Shown piece by piece: positions 9,767 to 17,930 of a stretch of 51,957 nucleotides of DNA. Position 1 is the stretch's first letter, and every line of letters starts with the position of its first letter. The DNA is from Nitrosomonadales bacterium. Lineage in GTDB: Bacteria; Pseudomonadota; Gammaproteobacteria; Burkholderiales; Methylophilaceae. The stretch covers positions 1 to 51,957 of the forward strand of contig JAOMCC010000004.1 of NCBI GenBank assembly GCA_028344855.1, in the 5' to 3' direction. The notes under the pieces were generated by a model. The model searched no databases and was not told the origin of the DNA. It was given only the letters and a program-made list of their open reading frames with translations. Both the position numbers and the translations under genes were made by a program.

Positions 9767-10550
9767 AATATTCCCTCACTCCAAAACCTGCTTCTTTTGC
9801 AGTGTTTCTTACTTCATTTATATTTGATCTTCCATAATGAAGAATATCTGCCATTGCTATTGCCGAAGCACCTCCTTTATTGACAACTTCAAGTAAATCT
9901 TCAGGTAAACCCATTCCGCCACTTGCTATTACAGGAACCATCGATTGCTCTGTAACTGATTTTACAAGCATAGTATCGAAACCTTTTCTGGTACCTTCTT
10001 TATCAACAGAAGTTAACAATATCTCTCCTGCACCAAGATCAATACCCTTTTTAACCCAGTCAATAACTTCCAAACCAGTTTTTTCACGGCCATTATTAGT
10101 ATAAACTTCCCATTTATTATCACTTACTTTCTTTGCTTCAACAGACAAAACCATACATTGACTTCCAAATTCTCGAGAAATATTTTCTATAAGTTTAGGG
10201 TTTGAAACAGCTGCTGTATTAATTGCAACTTTATCAGCACCTGCTCGAAGTATATTGAATGCATCATCAACACTTCTTATTCCGCCTCCAACTGTAATAG
10301 GTACAAAAATATTTTTCGTTGCTGCGCTAATAATATCTGACAAATGATTGCGGCCATATAAACTTGCGACACAATCCATATAAATCAATTCATCAACGCC
10401 TTGTAGATAATATTTAAGCGCATATTCATTTGGTGGGCCAATGATACGGAGACCTTCTAATTGAATACCTTTTATTAAATTCTCACCCTTAATATCAAGT
10501 CGAGCAATTAAGCGCAAATTTCTACCTAACTGCAAAGAATTATTAGTCAT
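9756..10550 (-). CDS. HisF-like cyclase paralogue in the sugar amidination set
   Basis: A 264-residue (beta/alpha)8 barrel of the HisF family. Asp19 in LIARLDIKG matches the catalytic Asp11 of true HisF, but the second catalytic position (Asp130 in HisF, GID) is Glu138 here (LSVEAK). Phosphate-binding loops are recognisable (VGGGIRS, 87-93; IASGGMG). The retained barrel with an altered catalytic acid fits a protein that still channels ammonia from HisH but no longer makes imidazole-glycerol phosphate. It overlaps ptmG by 8 bp upstream and hisH downstream. Equivalent HisF/HisH pairs accompany amidotransferases in acetamidino-sugar pathways. A moonlighting role in histidine synthesis is not excluded. 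Confidence 0.85.
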   Translation of the reverse strand: MTNNSLQLGRNLRLIARLDIKGENLIKGIQLEGLRIIGPPNEYALKYYLQGVDELIYMDCVASLYGRNHLSDIISAATKNIFVPITVGGGIRSVDDAFNILRAGADKVAINTAAVSNPKLIENISREFGSQCMVLSVEAKKVSDNKWEVYTNNGREKTGLEVIDWVKKGIDLGAGEILLTSVDKEGTRKGFDTMLVKSVTEQSMVPVIASGGMGLPEDLLEVVNKGGASAIAMADILHYGRSNINEVRNTAKEAGFGVREYFVE

Positions 10551-11859
10551 TTGAGATCGAATTTCTTAAGTGCCATTTGTTATATTCGAAATACCATAAA
10601 TGAGGTGATCTAAATTGATCAGTTAATAATTGGAAGTATTTACGGTCCATAATAGGCTTTTCAAACATCCTGCTTGCTTTAGGGTACTCATTTTCTGGAA
10701 TTGAAAGATATTTAAATAATTCATCTATAAATCTCTCTGGAAATTCGTGGTCAAACTTATTTACTAATGCAATCCCTTCTTCCCTATTTATCTCTCCAGA
10801 TCTAATCTCTTGCGCAGCATCATAGCTAGCACGTCCAAGTCCAAATTTTATACCGGTAGTGTAATAATGAAGGTCATCAATACGATCATCAATACTATTG
10901 TATTTTGAATAAGTGCCAGGTGTTCTTTCTGGAGATGCTTGAAAATTTCCATTTGAAACTGCATAGTAATAGCATGATTGTGGATGCCATTTCAGATAAT
11001 ATCCCAAGTAATGAACATCAATATTTTTTTCTTTAATCTTATCTGGGTCTGCAGGCAGATAAGGTTGTAAGTCATTTTGATCTAATCCAAAATATTTTTT
11101 TAAGTCATGAATAGAAACTCCACCGAGATTAATTTTAGACTGATCATCTGAAGTAAAATAAGACCAATCTCTTTTTGCTGATTCTGTATCAGAAATTGGG
11201 TTCCCATATTCGGCTTCATTTTCTCCATAAAAAACTAGTGGTATATCATGCAAAATTGCCATTTTAGGTGCTAATGATTTTTGACCAAACATAAAAGCTT
11301 GAAAAGGATGAAGTAATAATTCAGTTGAAAGTCTAGTTAATAACCTATGGACAAGAGCATTTGGAGTCATTAAATAATTATCATGACCAGCATGAATCCA
11401 AGCTTGGAAATTTTTCCATCCCCAGTCAGTATAGATGTGAGGAGCCCAAGTAACTGTTAAAGGATGCATATTATATTTAGTTTTTAAGATATGTGAAGCA
11501 TAAAAACTATCTTTTCCTCCTGAACCTGGCAATATGCAATCATATGAACCATCATTTTTTCTATGTTGATTACATAACTCAATTAATTGACGCTCACGAT
11601 CTTCCCAATTAATTAAATTTTGTTTTTTTTCTGCAAAAATACAGGCATCGCAAATTCCTGCATCATTAAAATGAATTGTTTCTTTTACTGATTCTCGTGT
11701 GTGTTCATACTCAACTGCAGAGTTGGGACGCTGATTAGAAATTACACATTTTTTACAAAATATAGTTTTTTTTGGTAATCCATAAAGAGCTTTTAAATCT
11801 TTTTTATCTTTAGCAAAGTCCTTCAAGTTTATTAGGGATGGATATTTAATTTTTTTCAT
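10543..11859 (-). CDS. ptmG: N-acetyl sugar amidotransferase (PseA/WbpG/PtmG family)
   Basis: A 438-residue ATP-PPi loop enzyme that converts an N-acetyl group of a sugar to an N-acetimidoyl (acetamidino) group using ammonia. The PP-loop ILPGSGGKDSFYAS (109-122) contains SGGKDS. Four cysteines, FCKKC (34-38) and CDAC (70-73), form the zinc-like site of this family. It is longer than typical PseA (about 380). Position next to hisF/hisH, inside the leg gene set, predicts 5-acetamidino-7-acetamido-legionaminic acid as in Campylobacter PtmG. The amidotransferase family is clear; the choice of PtmG over PseA or WbpG rests on the legionaminic genes around it. Confidence 0.85.
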   Translation of the reverse strand: MKKIKYPSLINLKDFAKDKKDLKALYGLPKKTIFCKKCVISNQRPNSAVEYEHTRESVKETIHFNDAGICDACIFAEKKQNLINWEDRERQLIELCNQHRKNDGSYDCILPGSGGKDSFYASHILKTKYNMHPLTVTWAPHIYTDWGWKNFQAWIHAGHDNYLMTPNALVHRLLTRLSTELLLHPFQAFMFGQKSLAPKMAILHDIPLVFYGENEAEYGNPISDTESAKRDWSYFTSDDQSKINLGGVSIHDLKKYFGLDQNDLQPYLPADPDKIKEKNIDVHYLGYYLKWHPQSCYYYAVSNGNFQASPERTPGTYSKYNSIDDRIDDLHYYTTGIKFGLGRASYDAAQEIRSGEINREEGIALVNKFDHEFPERFIDELFKYLSIPENEYPKASRMFEKPIMDRKYFQLLTDQFRSPHLWYFEYNKWHLRNSISND

Positions 11860-12911
11860 ATTTTTTTGTTTGCCTTATTTAAGTCAGCTGATCTTCCAAC
11901 ATCAAGCCAGGGTTCATGCATTGGGTATGCAATTACCTTTTGTGAACTTTCCATCAATTGTTCAAACAAATTTGGCATATCACAATGACAATCTTTTTCT
12001 AAAAATGATAAAGCACTGTTAGATAACGCATATACACCTGCATTTATATGAGTTCTATTTATTGGTTTTTCTTCAAAACCTCTAATATCAACACCATTTA
12101 AGCGTACGACTCCATAGGGATTTTGCCATTCATATAAATTTACTGCCATTGTGGCTATAGAATTATTTTTACTATGAAAATCTAAAAGTTCGCCATAACT
12201 TATATCTGTAATTACATCAGCGTTTGAAACAATAAAAGGTTCTTTAGTTTTAAGATTAAGTAAACTTAATGCACCGGCAGTACCTAATGGCTTTTTTTCG
12301 CGAATATAATTAATATTAACACCCAATTTTTTTCCATTTCCGAAATAGCTCTCTATCATCTCACCTAAATAATTTATAGATATTATAAAATTTAAAAAAC
12401 CTTCAGATTTTGCGCGCTCTATAATATGCTCTAGGATTGGCTTTCCTGATACCTCAAGCATTGGTTTAGGGCAATTTTCAGTATGTGGTAAAAGTCTTTT
12501 ACCAATTCCACCAGCCATAATAACCATAATATTATTTCTCTCTTTTTCAATCGTAATGTTGTGCCTTAAAAATAATCCAACTATATTTTTTTTATTATTA
12601 ATAATTGGAACTTGAAAAATTTGGTTTAATTCCATTAACTTCAGTGCTGATTTTTTATCAAAATCCGGCGGAACTACTAATGCTTCATAATTAATAATAT
12701 TTTTAATTGAATCATTAATATTTAAATTTGCTAATAAACCACGTCGAATATCTCCATCAGAAATTGTTCCAATAAATTCATCTTTATGATTAATAACAAG
12801 CACTATTTTTAACCCACTATTATTCAGATTACTTATTGCTTCCTGAATTGATGAGTTAAATTTTAAAACTGATTTTTTCCAAAACTGTTCAGAATTTTTC
12901 AATGAATTCAC
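11856..12911 (-). CDS. ptmE: CBS-domain nucleotidyltransferase, glucosamine-1-phosphate guanylyltransferase (PtmE)
   Basis: A 351-residue protein with a pair of CBS domains at about 15-120 (GTISDGDIRRGLL and VPIINNKKNIVGLFLRHN are the two CBS signatures) followed by a nucleotidyltransferase domain from residue 128. The latter has MVIMAGGIGKRLLPHT (129-144), the GxG(K/R)R pyrophosphorylase loop, and CPKPMLEVSGKPI (147-159). This architecture is that of Campylobacter PtmE, which makes GDP-GlcN for the legionaminic pathway and so separates it from UDP-GlcNAc-based sialic acid synthesis. It overlaps ptmG by 4 bp. CBS domains suggest allosteric control by an adenine nucleotide, not proven here. 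Confidence 0.85.
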   Translation of the reverse strand: MNSLKNSEQFWKKSVLKFNSSIQEAISNLNNSGLKIVLVINHKDEFIGTISDGDIRRGLLANLNINDSIKNIINYEALVVPPDFDKKSALKLMELNQIFQVPIINNKKNIVGLFLRHNITIEKERNNIMVIMAGGIGKRLLPHTENCPKPMLEVSGKPILEHIIERAKSEGFLNFIISINYLGEMIESYFGNGKKLGVNINYIREKKPLGTAGALSLLNLKTKEPFIVSNADVITDISYGELLDFHSKNNSIATMAVNLYEWQNPYGVVRLNGVDIRGFEEKPINRTHINAGVYALSNSALSFLEKDCHCDMPNLFEQLMESSQKVIAYPMHEPWLDVGRSADLNKANKKI

Positions 12912-12918
12912 CTTAATA

Positions 12919-14088
12919 TTAATTTAAGTCAAAAAATTGTTTTTTTAAAATACCATTTGATTTTTGGTTTTTAATAATGCTAATAATTTTTTTGCTTGCT
13001 CCGCCCTTGCCATAGGGGTTTACTGTTTTTTTTAAACTTGCCAAAAACCTTTTTGAATCTAATTTTTTTATTGCTTTTTCTATGCAAGATCTTTCTGGTC
13101 TACAATTGATTACGCTGCTCGCCTGTAATCTGCCTTTTTGTCTATCACCAATATTTATTGTAGGTATTTTAAATGAGGGTGCCTCAAGGAGCCCACTAGA
13201 TGAATTACCAATAACTCCATCCATATGACTCATACATGAAAGATAATGTAATTGGCCAAGGGATTTAAAAACTATTGCATTTAAGTGATTGGAAACAAAT
13301 TTATTAATTAACTTAATTATAATTAAGCTACCAGTATCTGAATTAGGTAAAGTAAATATTAATCCAGTTTCTTTTAGAGGCCTTAAGACTTTGAGTAATT
13401 CTAAAAACTGTTTTTCAGTTGAGTCACTTTCTAAAGTTTCTGAATGAAATGTAATAAGAAAATTTTTATTCTTAAATTCGAAACCAAGATCATTTTCAAG
13501 TTCATCTCGCTTAATTAGCCTTAAAGAATTAATACTATCTACACCTAATCCTCCTACATTAAATACTTTACTAGGCTGTTCTCCAAGTTGAATCACTCTT
13601 TTTTTATATATATCATTTGCGACAAAATGTATATGAGACATTTTAGTAATTGAATGACGGAAAGCATCATCAATAGCACCTTGTGTTAATTCACCACCAT
13701 GTAAATGAGCAACTGGAAGACATTCAATAAGCGCTACAGAAGTTACTGCAAATATTTCAAATCGATCCCCAAGAACAATAATTAAATTAGGTTTTAATTC
13801 AGAAAAAATAGATGGAAATTTTAATTGGCAATTTGCCATAGATTTCAATAAACCTTTTGAGCTATTATCCCTTGATAAAATCTTTACTTTCCTATCAATT
13901 TTAAATCCATCATTCTCGATCTCTCGATATGTCATACCATACTCTGAAGATAGGTGAGTGCCAGTAACTACAGTCTGGAGAATTAATTCTTTATCAGTCT
14001 TAATATTTTTCATCACCTTTTTTAAAAGTCCATAATCTGCTCTACTACTTGTAACTACGCATATTCTTCTAAAATCTAGTTTATTCAT
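12919..14088 (-). CDS. legG: NDP-sugar hydrolysing 2-epimerase (LegG, NeuC family)
   Basis: A 389-residue GT-B-like enzyme that removes the nucleotide and epimerises C2, giving 2,4-diacetamido-2,4,6-trideoxy-mannose from the GDP-linked bacillosamine analogue. RRICVVTSSRADYGLL (7-22), IVLGDRFEIFAVT (104-116) and HLHGGELTQGAIDD (128-141) are the conserved substrate and catalytic segments; GNSSSGLLEAP is the NDP-binding loop near the C-terminus. It follows legI with a 4 bp ATGA overlap. The family alone does not separate NeuC from LegG; neighbours legB, legC and ptmE do. Confidence 0.88.
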   Translation of the reverse strand: MNKLDFRRICVVTSSRADYGLLKKVMKNIKTDKELILQTVVTGTHLSSEYGMTYREIENDGFKIDRKVKILSRDNSSKGLLKSMANCQLKFPSIFSELKPNLIIVLGDRFEIFAVTSVALIECLPVAHLHGGELTQGAIDDAFRHSITKMSHIHFVANDIYKKRVIQLGEQPSKVFNVGGLGVDSINSLRLIKRDELENDLGFEFKNKNFLITFHSETLESDSTEKQFLELLKVLRPLKETGLIFTLPNSDTGSLIIIKLINKFVSNHLNAIVFKSLGQLHYLSCMSHMDGVIGNSSSGLLEAPSFKIPTINIGDRQKGRLQASSVINCRPERSCIEKAIKKLDSKRFLASLKKTVNPYGKGGASKKIISIIKNQKSNGILKKQFFDLN

Positions 14089-15092
14089 AACACTATTAAT
14101 TCGTCTTCATCAAAAACACGTGGAGCTTTTTTACCAATTATAAAATTCCACTTCATAGGGGAAATTCCAGTTCCAGGTCTTTTAGTTGTTAAATTATTTT
14201 TAGTAAATAATTCCCCTTTTTTAATTTTCTTCTTGGCTACAATCGATTTTCGTACTATTGACCTATTTTTTATCTCAGATTTACTTGCTTCTTTAATAGT
14301 TTTCCCCAAAGATAATTCAATATTACGAATTAATTTAATCATTAACTTAAATTCTTTCGGTTCAAGACTTGCTTTATGGTCTGGACCAGGTAATTTATGA
14401 TTAAAAGTAAAGTGCTTTTCGATTATCTCTGCTCCTAAAGCTGCTGCAGCCAATGAAATCTCGATACCAGCTGTATGATCTGAGTATCCTACAGAAACTT
14501 TCAATTTATTTTTAATTTCATTCATCGCATTAAGATTTATTTCATTAATTGGTGCAGGATATTCAGATGTACAATGCAGAACTGTGATATCTTTACGATC
14601 CAATCCTTCAGATTCCAAAATTTTAATAGCATCTTTAATTTCTTTTATGTTTGACATTCCAGTCGATAAAATAATTGATTTAGCAACTCCCCCCAAATGC
14701 TTAAGATAAGGGCCATTTGTAATTTCACCAGATGGTATTTTGAATATTTTTTGTCCTAATTTTGATAATAAATCTACGCTTTCTATATCAAATGCTGAAG
14801 AAAGAAATTTAATTTTTTGTTTTTTACAATGAGCTATGATTTTTTTGTGCATATCACGACTTAATTCCAATCGAGCTAACATATCCTTATGTGATTCACT
14901 ATCGTTAGTATTTTTTATTTGATAAACAGTTTTTTTAGTTTTTTTAGTAACTAATCTATCAGCTTTAAAAGTTTGAAATTTTACATAATCTGCACCGGCT
15001 TTTTTTGCCTCATCAATTAATTTTTTTGCTAAAGATATATCTCCGTTATGATTAACCCCAATTTCAGCAATAATTTTGATTTTGTTTTTCAT
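14085..15092 (-). CDS. legI: Legionaminic acid synthase (LegI, NeuB family)
   Basis: A 335-residue PEP-condensing synthase that joins the trideoxy-mannose derivative with phosphoenolpyruvate to form the nine-carbon acid. The TIM-barrel begins IIAEIGVNHNGDISLAKKLI, with KAGADYVKFQTFKADRLV (31-48) following. SVGYSDHTAG and EIIEKHFTFN carry metal and PEP ligands typical of NeuB. Residues about 275-335 form the antifreeze-like SAF domain (SIVAKKKIKKGE, then KRPGTGISP). The length is standard. It overlaps legG by 4 bp and follows legH by 7 bp, so translation is probably coupled. Confidence 0.9.
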   Translation of the reverse strand: MKNKIKIIAEIGVNHNGDISLAKKLIDEAKKAGADYVKFQTFKADRLVTKKTKKTVYQIKNTNDSESHKDMLARLELSRDMHKKIIAHCKKQKIKFLSSAFDIESVDLLSKLGQKIFKIPSGEITNGPYLKHLGGVAKSIILSTGMSNIKEIKDAIKILESEGLDRKDITVLHCTSEYPAPINEINLNAMNEIKNKLKVSVGYSDHTAGIEISLAAAALGAEIIEKHFTFNHKLPGPDHKASLEPKEFKLMIKLIRNIELSLGKTIKEASKSEIKNRSIVRKSIVAKKKIKKGELFTKNNLTTKRPGTGISPMKWNFIIGKKAPRVFDEDELIVL

Positions 15093-15099
15093 AATTTAC

Positions 15100-15714
15100 T
15101 CAGCCTGTAAATCTTGATCTATCTTCCAAATCTTTCCTAACAGACAAGCCCATTCCAATTACAGAATTCTTTCCAATTAAAATATTATTTTTTATGCATG
15201 CTGAGCTTCCAATAAAGGTACCAGTACCAATTTTTACATTGCCATTTATAATACAATTTGTAGAAATATGGCATCCATCTTCAATCTGAACATCATGCTC
15301 AATCAATGCTTTTGAATTAATGATGCAATTATTGCCAATCTTAACTCCTGCGTTAATGATAACCCCATGCATGATAATGCTCCCATCTCCAATATCAACA
15401 TAATCAGAAACATAAGCATTTGGTGAGGTAATTGTTGGCATAGAAAAACCAATTTTCGTGGTTTGAATAAAAATGTTATTTCTTATATCTGTATTAATTT
15501 GCCCAATTGAAATGTGGGCATTTTTATATTGTTTGAATAAATCTACTAAATCATTATCAATCCCAATAATATTATATCCACAGACTTTTCTTCCTAATTC
15601 TTCTTTTTTTCCAATCAGACCAGCAATTTTAAATTTATCTTCCTGCTCTATAACATCAATACAAGATAACGCATGACCACCAGCTCCTATTAATATTATT
15701 TCTGGTTTAGTCAT
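15100..15714 (-). CDS. legH: Sugar O/N-acetyltransferase, PglD/NeuD type (LegH)
   Basis: A 204-residue acetyltransferase with an N-terminal Rossmann-like part (EIILIGAGGHALSCIDVI, 5-22) and a left-handed beta-helix from about residue 95, built of hexapeptide repeats such as VDIGDG, VKIGNN, VQIEDG, VKIGTG and ILIGKN. The catalytic His lies in ALIEHDVQ. PglD-type enzymes N-acetylate the C4 amine of a UDP-sugar made by a DegT aminotransferase. Its place directly between legC and legI makes it the N-acetyltransferase step (LegH) of legionaminic synthesis. A NeuD-like O-acetylation role is the alternative. Confidence 0.85.
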   Translation of the reverse strand: MTKPEIILIGAGGHALSCIDVIEQEDKFKIAGLIGKKEELGRKVCGYNIIGIDNDLVDLFKQYKNAHISIGQINTDIRNNIFIQTTKIGFSMPTITSPNAYVSDYVDIGDGSIIMHGVIINAGVKIGNNCIINSKALIEHDVQIEDGCHISTNCIINGNVKIGTGTFIGSSACIKNNILIGKNSVIGMGLSVRKDLEDRSRFTG

Positions 15715-15716
15715 TA

Positions 15717-16892
15717 TTAATTTTTACCTATAAGGTTAGAGCTACTAGGAATATTTATTAATCTATCAGCAATTGATTCTGAACAAGATAAATTCATTCT
15801 CGGATTATTGTTAAATTGTTTTAATCTATGCATTAATATCCAAGCAGGACGTGTCATCAATCCATTTTCATTTGTTAATGATAGTATTTCATCACGATTG
15901 TTTTTATTTTGAAAATCTAGTAATAATGTTTGAAGCCAATAATTACTTTTGCATTCTTTTGGTTCTTTAAACAAACTAACGCCTTTAATTAATGAAATTT
16001 TATCCTCATATTTTTTAAACAATAATCTTTTTGATTTTAATAATTTAGGAAGCTGTTCCAATTGAGCACAACCTAAAGCTGCGTTTATATTAGGAAGTCG
16101 ATAATTAAACCCAATTTCGTCATGTAAATAGTCCCATTTGTGATCTAATTTTGCAGTTGTTGATAAATGTTTGGCTTTTTTAGCAATTTCTTTGTTATTA
16201 GTCAAAATTGCTCCGCCACCACCTGTGGTAATAGTTTTATTTCCATTAAAACTCAAAGTACCCATTAATCCAAAAGTACCAGTATGTTTATTCTTGTAAT
16301 AACTTCCTATTGATTCAGCAGCATCTTCAATAACAAGAATATTAAATTTTCTCGCAATATCTACTATCTCATCTATTTTGCAAGGATGTCCAAAAACATG
16401 AGTAGGAATAATAGCCTTAATAATTTTATTTGTTTTTAAATTTATACATTTACCATCTTTCTGTTTGGTAAATTTATTTAAGTATTCGTAAAGTTTTTTT
16501 GGATCCACACCTAAAGTATCTTCATTATTGTCAACAAAGTGGGGAGTGGCTTTAAGATAGCTGATTGCATTTGCTGTTGCTACAAAAGTAAACGTAGGGG
16601 CAAGAACTTCATCGCCTTCTGCAACATCAGCCAATATTAAAGCCAAATGAATTGCAGCCGTCCCATTAACAAGAGCAATTGCATATTTAGCTCCTGTTAA
16701 GTCGACTAAGCTTTGTTCAAATTGTCCAACAAATTTTCCAACAGAAGATACATATGTTGAATCAAGACATTCTTTCATGTAATGCCATTCATTCCCATCA
16801 AAAACTGGCTCATGAAGACTGCAATCTTTTACACCAATAACATTATGAATTGAGTTTATAATTTGTTGGCCTATCTGTAAATTTTTTTGCAT
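15717..16892 (-). CDS. legC: PLP aminotransferase, DegT/DnrJ/EryC1 family (LegC)
   Basis: A 391-residue PLP enzyme that aminates C4 of the 4-keto-6-deoxy nucleotide sugar made by LegB. The PLP lysine is Lys219 in SFNGNKTITTGGGG; VIEDAAESIGS (188-198) contains the Asp that contacts the pyridine nitrogen; ALVNGTAAIHLAL (73-85) binds phosphate. The N-terminal 30 residues and the LHEPVFDGNEW segment are typical of the LegC subfamily. It sits 3 bp after legB and 2 bp before legH, so the three early steps are adjacent. Confidence 0.9.
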   Translation of the reverse strand: MQKNLQIGQQIINSIHNVIGVKDCSLHEPVFDGNEWHYMKECLDSTYVSSVGKFVGQFEQSLVDLTGAKYAIALVNGTAAIHLALILADVAEGDEVLAPTFTFVATANAISYLKATPHFVDNNEDTLGVDPKKLYEYLNKFTKQKDGKCINLKTNKIIKAIIPTHVFGHPCKIDEIVDIARKFNILVIEDAAESIGSYYKNKHTGTFGLMGTLSFNGNKTITTGGGGAILTNNKEIAKKAKHLSTTAKLDHKWDYLHDEIGFNYRLPNINAALGCAQLEQLPKLLKSKRLLFKKYEDKISLIKGVSLFKEPKECKSNYWLQTLLLDFQNKNNRDEILSLTNENGLMTRPAWILMHRLKQFNNNPRMNLSCSESIADRLINIPSSSNLIGKN

Positions 16893-16895
16893 TTT

Positions 16896-17891
16896 TTATA
16901 AATTATAAATATTAGATTTATACAAATCCAAATTTTTTGAATCTAAAAACCATTTTGCAGTTTCCTCTAAGCCTTTGTAAAAACCCTCTCTATTGCCATA
17001 CTTTGGTTCCCATCCAAATAATTCTTTAGCTTTTGAATTGTCTGCCCATAACCTTTCTACCTCGGAATCCTTAGGTCTATATCTTTTCTCATCATTGATA
17101 ATTTTAATATCAGCATTCATTACCTCAGCAATAATTTCTGCGGTATCACCAATTGAAACTTCATAATTACTTCCTAAATTAATAACTTCTCCTAGTCCTT
17201 TTTTTGAATCAAGAGCTGCAATAAAGCCATTAACAGTATCTTTGATGTAATTAAAATCTCTTGTTGGAGATATTGAACCTAACTTAATTTCTTTTTTTCC
17301 ATTAGCAATTTGGGTAATGATTGTTGGTATTACTGCTCTAGCTGACTGTCTTGGGCCATATGTATTAAAGGGTCTAATAGTTACGACAGGTAATGCAAAA
17401 GATGAAAAAAATGAAAAGGCTAACTGATCAGCTCCAATTTTTGAAGCTGAATATGGTGATTGACCTTGAAGTAGGTGATTTTCTGTAATTGGGACAAATT
17501 TAGCTGTTCCATAAACCTCACTGGTTGAAGTATGTATAAATCTATCAACATTAAATTCTTTGGCTGCTTGAAGAATATTTAGAGTTCCCTTTACATTGGT
17601 ATCAATATAGGTTTCTGGAGAATGATATGAGTATGGAATGGCAATAAGGGCAGCAAGATGAATAATGGCATCACAATCTTTAACTGCTTCACGAACGCCA
17701 TTTGTATCTCTTATATCACCTGAAAAAACTTCGAATTTATTTTTTAATTCAGGTGAGACTTTATCTAACCAACCCCATGAATTAAATGAATTATAAAGAA
17801 CAAAAGCTTTAATATCATACCCTAACCTAACTAAAGCTTCAGTTAAATGCGAACCGATAAATCCATCTGCACCAGTAATTAAAATTTTCAT
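16896..17891 (-). CDS. legB: NAD-dependent nucleotide-sugar 4,6-dehydratase LegB
   Basis: A 331-residue extended SDR that converts GDP-GlcNAc (by the Campylobacter precedent) to its 4-keto-6-deoxy derivative, opening the legionaminic pathway. ILITGADGFIGSHL (3-16) is the cofactor loop; HTSTSEVYGTA (120-130) and SPYSASKIGADQ (145-156; Tyr147, Lys151) are catalytic. FVLYNSFNSWGWLD (30-43) is a LegB-specific insertion compared with RfbB or PseB. A 39 bp gap to the flippase gene upstream is the largest in this operon; no promoter is evident in it. Confidence 0.92.
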   Translation of the reverse strand: MKILITGADGFIGSHLTEALVRLGYDIKAFVLYNSFNSWGWLDKVSPELKNKFEVFSGDIRDTNGVREAVKDCDAIIHLAALIAIPYSYHSPETYIDTNVKGTLNILQAAKEFNVDRFIHTSTSEVYGTAKFVPITENHLLQGQSPYSASKIGADQLAFSFFSSFALPVVTIRPFNTYGPRQSARAVIPTIITQIANGKKEIKLGSISPTRDFNYIKDTVNGFIAALDSKKGLGEVINLGSNYEVSIGDTAEIIAEVMNADIKIINDEKRYRPKDSEVERLWADNSKAKELFGWEPKYGNREGFYKGLEETAKWFLDSKNLDLYKSNIYNL

Positions 17892-17930
17892 TAATTTAAC
17901 CTTATTTATAAATTTATTATAGATTGTTTA

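Noticed and set aside
9125-10550. hisH and hisF as part of a histidine biosynthesis operon
   Set aside because: No other his gene is near, the catalytic acid of HisF is altered, and both lie against a PseA/PtmG-type amidotransferase inside the leg gene set, so a role in sugar amidination is far more likely.
7439-17891. Sialic acid (neuA/neuB/neuC) pathway
   Set aside because: NeuB, NeuC and NeuA homologues alone would fit, but legB, legC and the CBS-type ptmE have no role in sialic acid synthesis; the set matches legionaminic acid.
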